The notes under the pieces are model-generated. The model worked only from the letters and a program-made list of their open reading frames with translations. It searched no databases and was not told where the DNA came from. Of a stretch of DNA of 17,570 bases, positions 14,909 through 17,570 are shown in pieces. Made by a program: the position numbers and the translations under genes. Origin of the DNA: JBCCIM01 sp045106435 (lineage in GTDB: Bacteria; Bacteroidota; Rhodothermia; Rhodothermales; JAHQVL01); NCBI GenBank assembly GCA_045106435.1, contig JBGCEN010000268.1, positions 1 through 17,570 on the forward strand, in the 5' to 3' direction. Within the stretch, counting starts at the first letter, position 1. Each line of letters opens with the position of its first letter.

Positions 14909-17410
14909 TTAAAAGTTAAAACTACGCCCGATAGAGAATTGCAGGCCCCAGCCGGGCAATCCCGACTTATTGCTTCCATCAGGTGGGGTATAGGCATCCA
15001 GATTACGCCCGTACACAACATCAAGTAATCCCAACATGGGTACCGTCATACGAATCCCAAGGCCAGCAGATCTGAACAAAGAGCCGGCCTTTACATCATC
15101 AAAGCTATTCCAGGTGTTCGCCGCATCAAAGAACGCGTAAGGCATTACCTGGATCTGCGGCTGCTTGACGGCCATCCAACGGAATTCAGACGCGTATTTG
15201 GTTAATATGCGGCGGCCCGTTAATCCCGAACCATCTTGCGCACCAAAAGCGCCCAGTGGATATCCTCTAAAATATACCACCTCGGTTCCCAAAATTGGCG
15301 TGGTTGTAATGCCTTGAGAATCCAGCGGAGAACCGCCCAGCACAAATCTTTCAAACTCCACCGGCGCATTGCCAAGAGAACCGATGTACCCTAAATCAGC
15401 ACCTATGTTGAGGGATAGCCGGCGATTTTTTAATAACGGCACATTCCAACTCGACTGGAAGCGCCATTTGTGATATTGAATGAAGTCATCAATCGGCACC
15501 CCTACTTCTACAGATAACCGATTATGAGAGCCCTGCGTTGCAAAAACGGGGTGATTGGTTGTGTTGCGGGAAATAGATTGCGTAACCTCAATTTGCTGAT
15601 TACTCCCATTCGGAAGTTCTTCGTATATGGTATTGTTCAAATTTCGGTACTCAACTGCCGTCCCAATATTGAAGAAGGGGCTCGGCCACTTGAGGCGTCG
15701 TTCGTGGAAAACACGCGCTGAGAAGACATCAAAACTACCGCTCAAGGTTGACGACACAGCATCCGCCCCTATGTGCGTATAAGAGGATGAAAAGCCTAGT
15801 GGCGCCGGCTTGCTTCTAAACCAGGGCTCCGTAAAATTAAATCCGTATTGCTGATAAGCAGCCCCGTTTGCCTGAACATTCAATCCAATCTGTTGCCCAT
15901 CTCCAGAAGGCAAAGGGCGCCAGGCTGATTTCTTTAGCACATTCTGCATCGAAAAATTATTGTACCCCATGGTAACGCCAAGAACGAGTCCAAATTGGCC
16001 TATACTGCCTGTTAGCTGTGGCCGGGGGAAATTTGATTCTTCGATTTCAAATCGGAGGTTGACCTCCTTTTTCACATCATCCACTGAAATACCGGGCCCC
16101 TGCGAGATAGATTGCTCGCTAAAAAGACCTGCCTGCATCAAACGCCGAATCGACTCCTGAATGGCTGCCCGGCTGAAACGCTCGCCCGGTATACTAAACA
16201 GCTCTCTTCGTACGACATGATCGTTTGTGGTATGATTCCCCGTGATCTCAATGTCACCAAATGAGTAGGCATCTCCTTCTTGCACGTCAAAAATCAAGTT
16301 GAGAGAATCAGTGCCGGTCACCGAAACCTTTGGCTCCACTGAAAAACGCATATACCCCAGGTTCATATACCGACTGGAGACATCTCCGCCCTGGGTATTT
16401 CCATACAGATTCTCCTGCAGACGGGTCAGGTTATAACGGTCTCCCGGATGAACCCCCAGCCAGTTTGTCAACAGATCATCTTCAAAAAGTGTATTGCCTT
16501 CCCACTGAATCGACTTGATGAAGTACGGCTGTCCTTCATAAATATCAATCGCGACGTTCAGGCCAGGTGTTTCTAAACTGGTATCCAGCCACACAGAGTC
16601 CCGCAAGATTCGGGCATTGTAAAACCCTTTCTCGTGCATATAGGAAAGCATCTTCTCCAGGTCCTCTTCAAAGAGCGACTTATCAAAGCGTGCTTTTTCC
16701 CAGAAGCGCCACCATGTTCTTTTTTTCGTCTCCAGTATCCGCGTGATCTCTCTATCTGACAGCGCTTCGTTTCCATTGATGGACACTTGCCGAATACGAA
16801 CCATCGGGCCAGAATCAACGTCAAACTGCAAGTCTACCAATTCCTCTGCTGACGTTTCCGATGGTCTGGATTTGCGCGTCACTTCTACTTCTGCCAGATG
16901 GTACCCTTTTTCGGTCAGAAAGAGCTTGATGGTTCTCTGTGCGCGTTCAATATCCGCCGGCGTTACCGTTGATGATTGTACGAGAAAAAGCATCCTGCGC
17001 AACTCTTTTTCGTCTTTTCCACTGATTCCCTTCAGAGTATAGGCCCCTAATTTGGGAAAGGGTACGACGTTGATCACCACATGCAAAACCCGCCCGTTGA
17101 TTTCCTTTTGTTTGATTTCAACGTGAGAGAACTGCTCCAGCCGGTAAATCGAGCGAATGGCGACAGCAAAAACAGGATCATTCGGAAGCGTCACTTCCTG
17201 ACCAATACGCAACCCACTGGCTCTGGCGAGAAATAATTGGGTGCGTTCGTTCGATGTACCCTCAACTTCTATCCGGGAAATAATATAGGTGCCCTGGCCG
17301 GCGCTTGCTTGCGCATCACTGAGTTGCGTATCGCTACCCCTGAATTGCGCCGGCGCGGATTGAGACATCAAACAAAAGAAGACAACAAACAAAAACCTGA
17401 ATCCCATCAT
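14909..17410 (-). CDS. bamA: Outer-membrane protein assembly factor BamA (Omp85)
   Basis: The central subunit of the BAM machine that folds beta-barrel proteins into the outer membrane. From ATG 17410 the protein has 833 residues. It has a signal peptide MMGFRFLFVVFFCLMSQSAPA|Q, five POTRA domains at about 42-115, 120-201, 203-293, 295-379 and 381-458, and a 16-strand barrel from about 465 to the end. The barrel carries the family's VRGF-type motif as FRGYPLGAFG (714-723) and ends in the aromatic NF. The open frame extends upstream only to a TTG at 17539, and that 43-residue extension precedes a perfect leader, so I reject it; ATG 17407 is equally possible. A palindrome AACAGCTGTT overlaps the stop codon. 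It is followed by the small Spy-like gene. Upstream sequence to the window end (17411-17570) shows no other gene. Confidence 0.96.
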   Translation of the reverse strand: MMGFRFLFVVFFCLMSQSAPAQFRGSDTQLSDAQASAGQGTYIISRIEVEGTSNERTQLFLARASGLRIGQEVTLPNDPVFAVAIRSIYRLEQFSHVEIKQKEINGRVLHVVINVVPFPKLGAYTLKGISGKDEKELRRMLFLVQSSTVTPADIERAQRTIKLFLTEKGYHLAEVEVTRKSRPSETSAEELVDLQFDVDSGPMVRIRQVSINGNEALSDREITRILETKKRTWWRFWEKARFDKSLFEEDLEKMLSYMHEKGFYNARILRDSVWLDTSLETPGLNVAIDIYEGQPYFIKSIQWEGNTLFEDDLLTNWLGVHPGDRYNLTRLQENLYGNTQGGDVSSRYMNLGYMRFSVEPKVSVTGTDSLNLIFDVQEGDAYSFGDIEITGNHTTNDHVVRRELFSIPGERFSRAAIQESIRRLMQAGLFSEQSISQGPGISVDDVKKEVNLRFEIEESNFPRPQLTGSIGQFGLVLGVTMGYNNFSMQNVLKKSAWRPLPSGDGQQIGLNVQANGAAYQQYGFNFTEPWFRSKPAPLGFSSSYTHIGADAVSSTLSGSFDVFSARVFHERRLKWPSPFFNIGTAVEYRNLNNTIYEELPNGSNQQIEVTQSISRNTTNHPVFATQGSHNRLSVEVGVPIDDFIQYHKWRFQSSWNVPLLKNRRLSLNIGADLGYIGSLGNAPVEFERFVLGGSPLDSQGITTTPILGTEVVYFRGYPLGAFGAQDGSGLTGRRILTKYASEFRWMAVKQPQIQVMPYAFFDAANTWNSFDDVKAGSLFRSAGLGIRMTVPMLGLLDVVYGRNLDAYTPPDGSNKSGLPGWGLQFSIGRSFNF

Positions 17411-17570
17411 GCAGAATGCTTCCCAGAAACATTTTTCGGTGAGTGCCCCAGGATGAGCCTTGTGTGTAATCATGATCGTGCATGATTCACTCCTGTGATC
17501 GCGTGATATGTACCGCGATGTGAGCAGATGTTTCTTCAAAACGAAGTTGTGCCGGTTTTTATTGTTCTGT

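Noticed and set aside
17411..17539. N-terminal extension of BamA
   Set aside because: It starts at TTG and would place 43 residues before a well-formed signal peptide beginning at ATG 17410 or 17407.

Overview
The window looks like a chromosomal segment of a Gram-negative bacterium from the wider Bacteroidota/Rhodothermota/Chlorobi neighbourhood. The reasons are an Omp85/BamA protein, several signal-peptide outer-membrane barrels, a Bacteroidota-style alternative GlmU, a Chlorobium-like sepiapterin reductase, roughly balanced base composition and mostly weak Shine-Dalgarno sequences. This placement is inference. No rRNA, complete tRNA, transposase, phage gene or CRISPR array is visible.

Layout. 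At 16-1841 (minus strand) there is a compact operon of 6-pyruvoyl-tetrahydropterin synthase, GTP cyclohydrolase I (folE) and a sepiapterin-reductase-like SDR. Together these are the three enzymes needed to make tetrahydrobiopterin from GTP. A divergent spacer (1842-2288) leads into plus-strand genes: a HINT/HIT hydrolase overlapping a large unidentified outer-membrane barrel, then coaE, then an alternative GlmU with a left-handed beta-helix. From 7161 to the right end everything is on the minus strand. In transcription order from the right end: bamA, a small exported Spy/CpxP-like helical protein, a sulfatase of the iduronate-2-sulfatase type, an aldo/keto reductase, a UPF0173 metallo-beta-lactamase-fold hydrolase, an outer-membrane protein, a YfcE-like phosphodiesterase and a tandem-GAF SpoIIE-type PP2C phosphatase.

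Themes. Two groups concern the envelope: bamA plus a Skp/Spy-like chaperone candidate (outer-membrane assembly), and GlmU (UDP-GlcNAc supply). CoaE and HINT are housekeeping.

The most unusual signal is between the genes. Many spacers carry degenerate short-period repeats with a strict register: 7 bp at 11483-11602, 4765-4792, 8912-8947 and 12593-12634; 9 bp at 14221-14310 and 1950-2036; possibly 8 bp at 7032-7087. The two clearest arrays are inverted repeats whose arms keep the register exactly and should fold into long hairpins. They resemble the short tandemly repeated repetitive (STRR) sequences of cyanobacteria in style. Separately, the palindrome GCCGGC occurs about 35 times by eye count, roughly ten times chance, nearly all inside genes.
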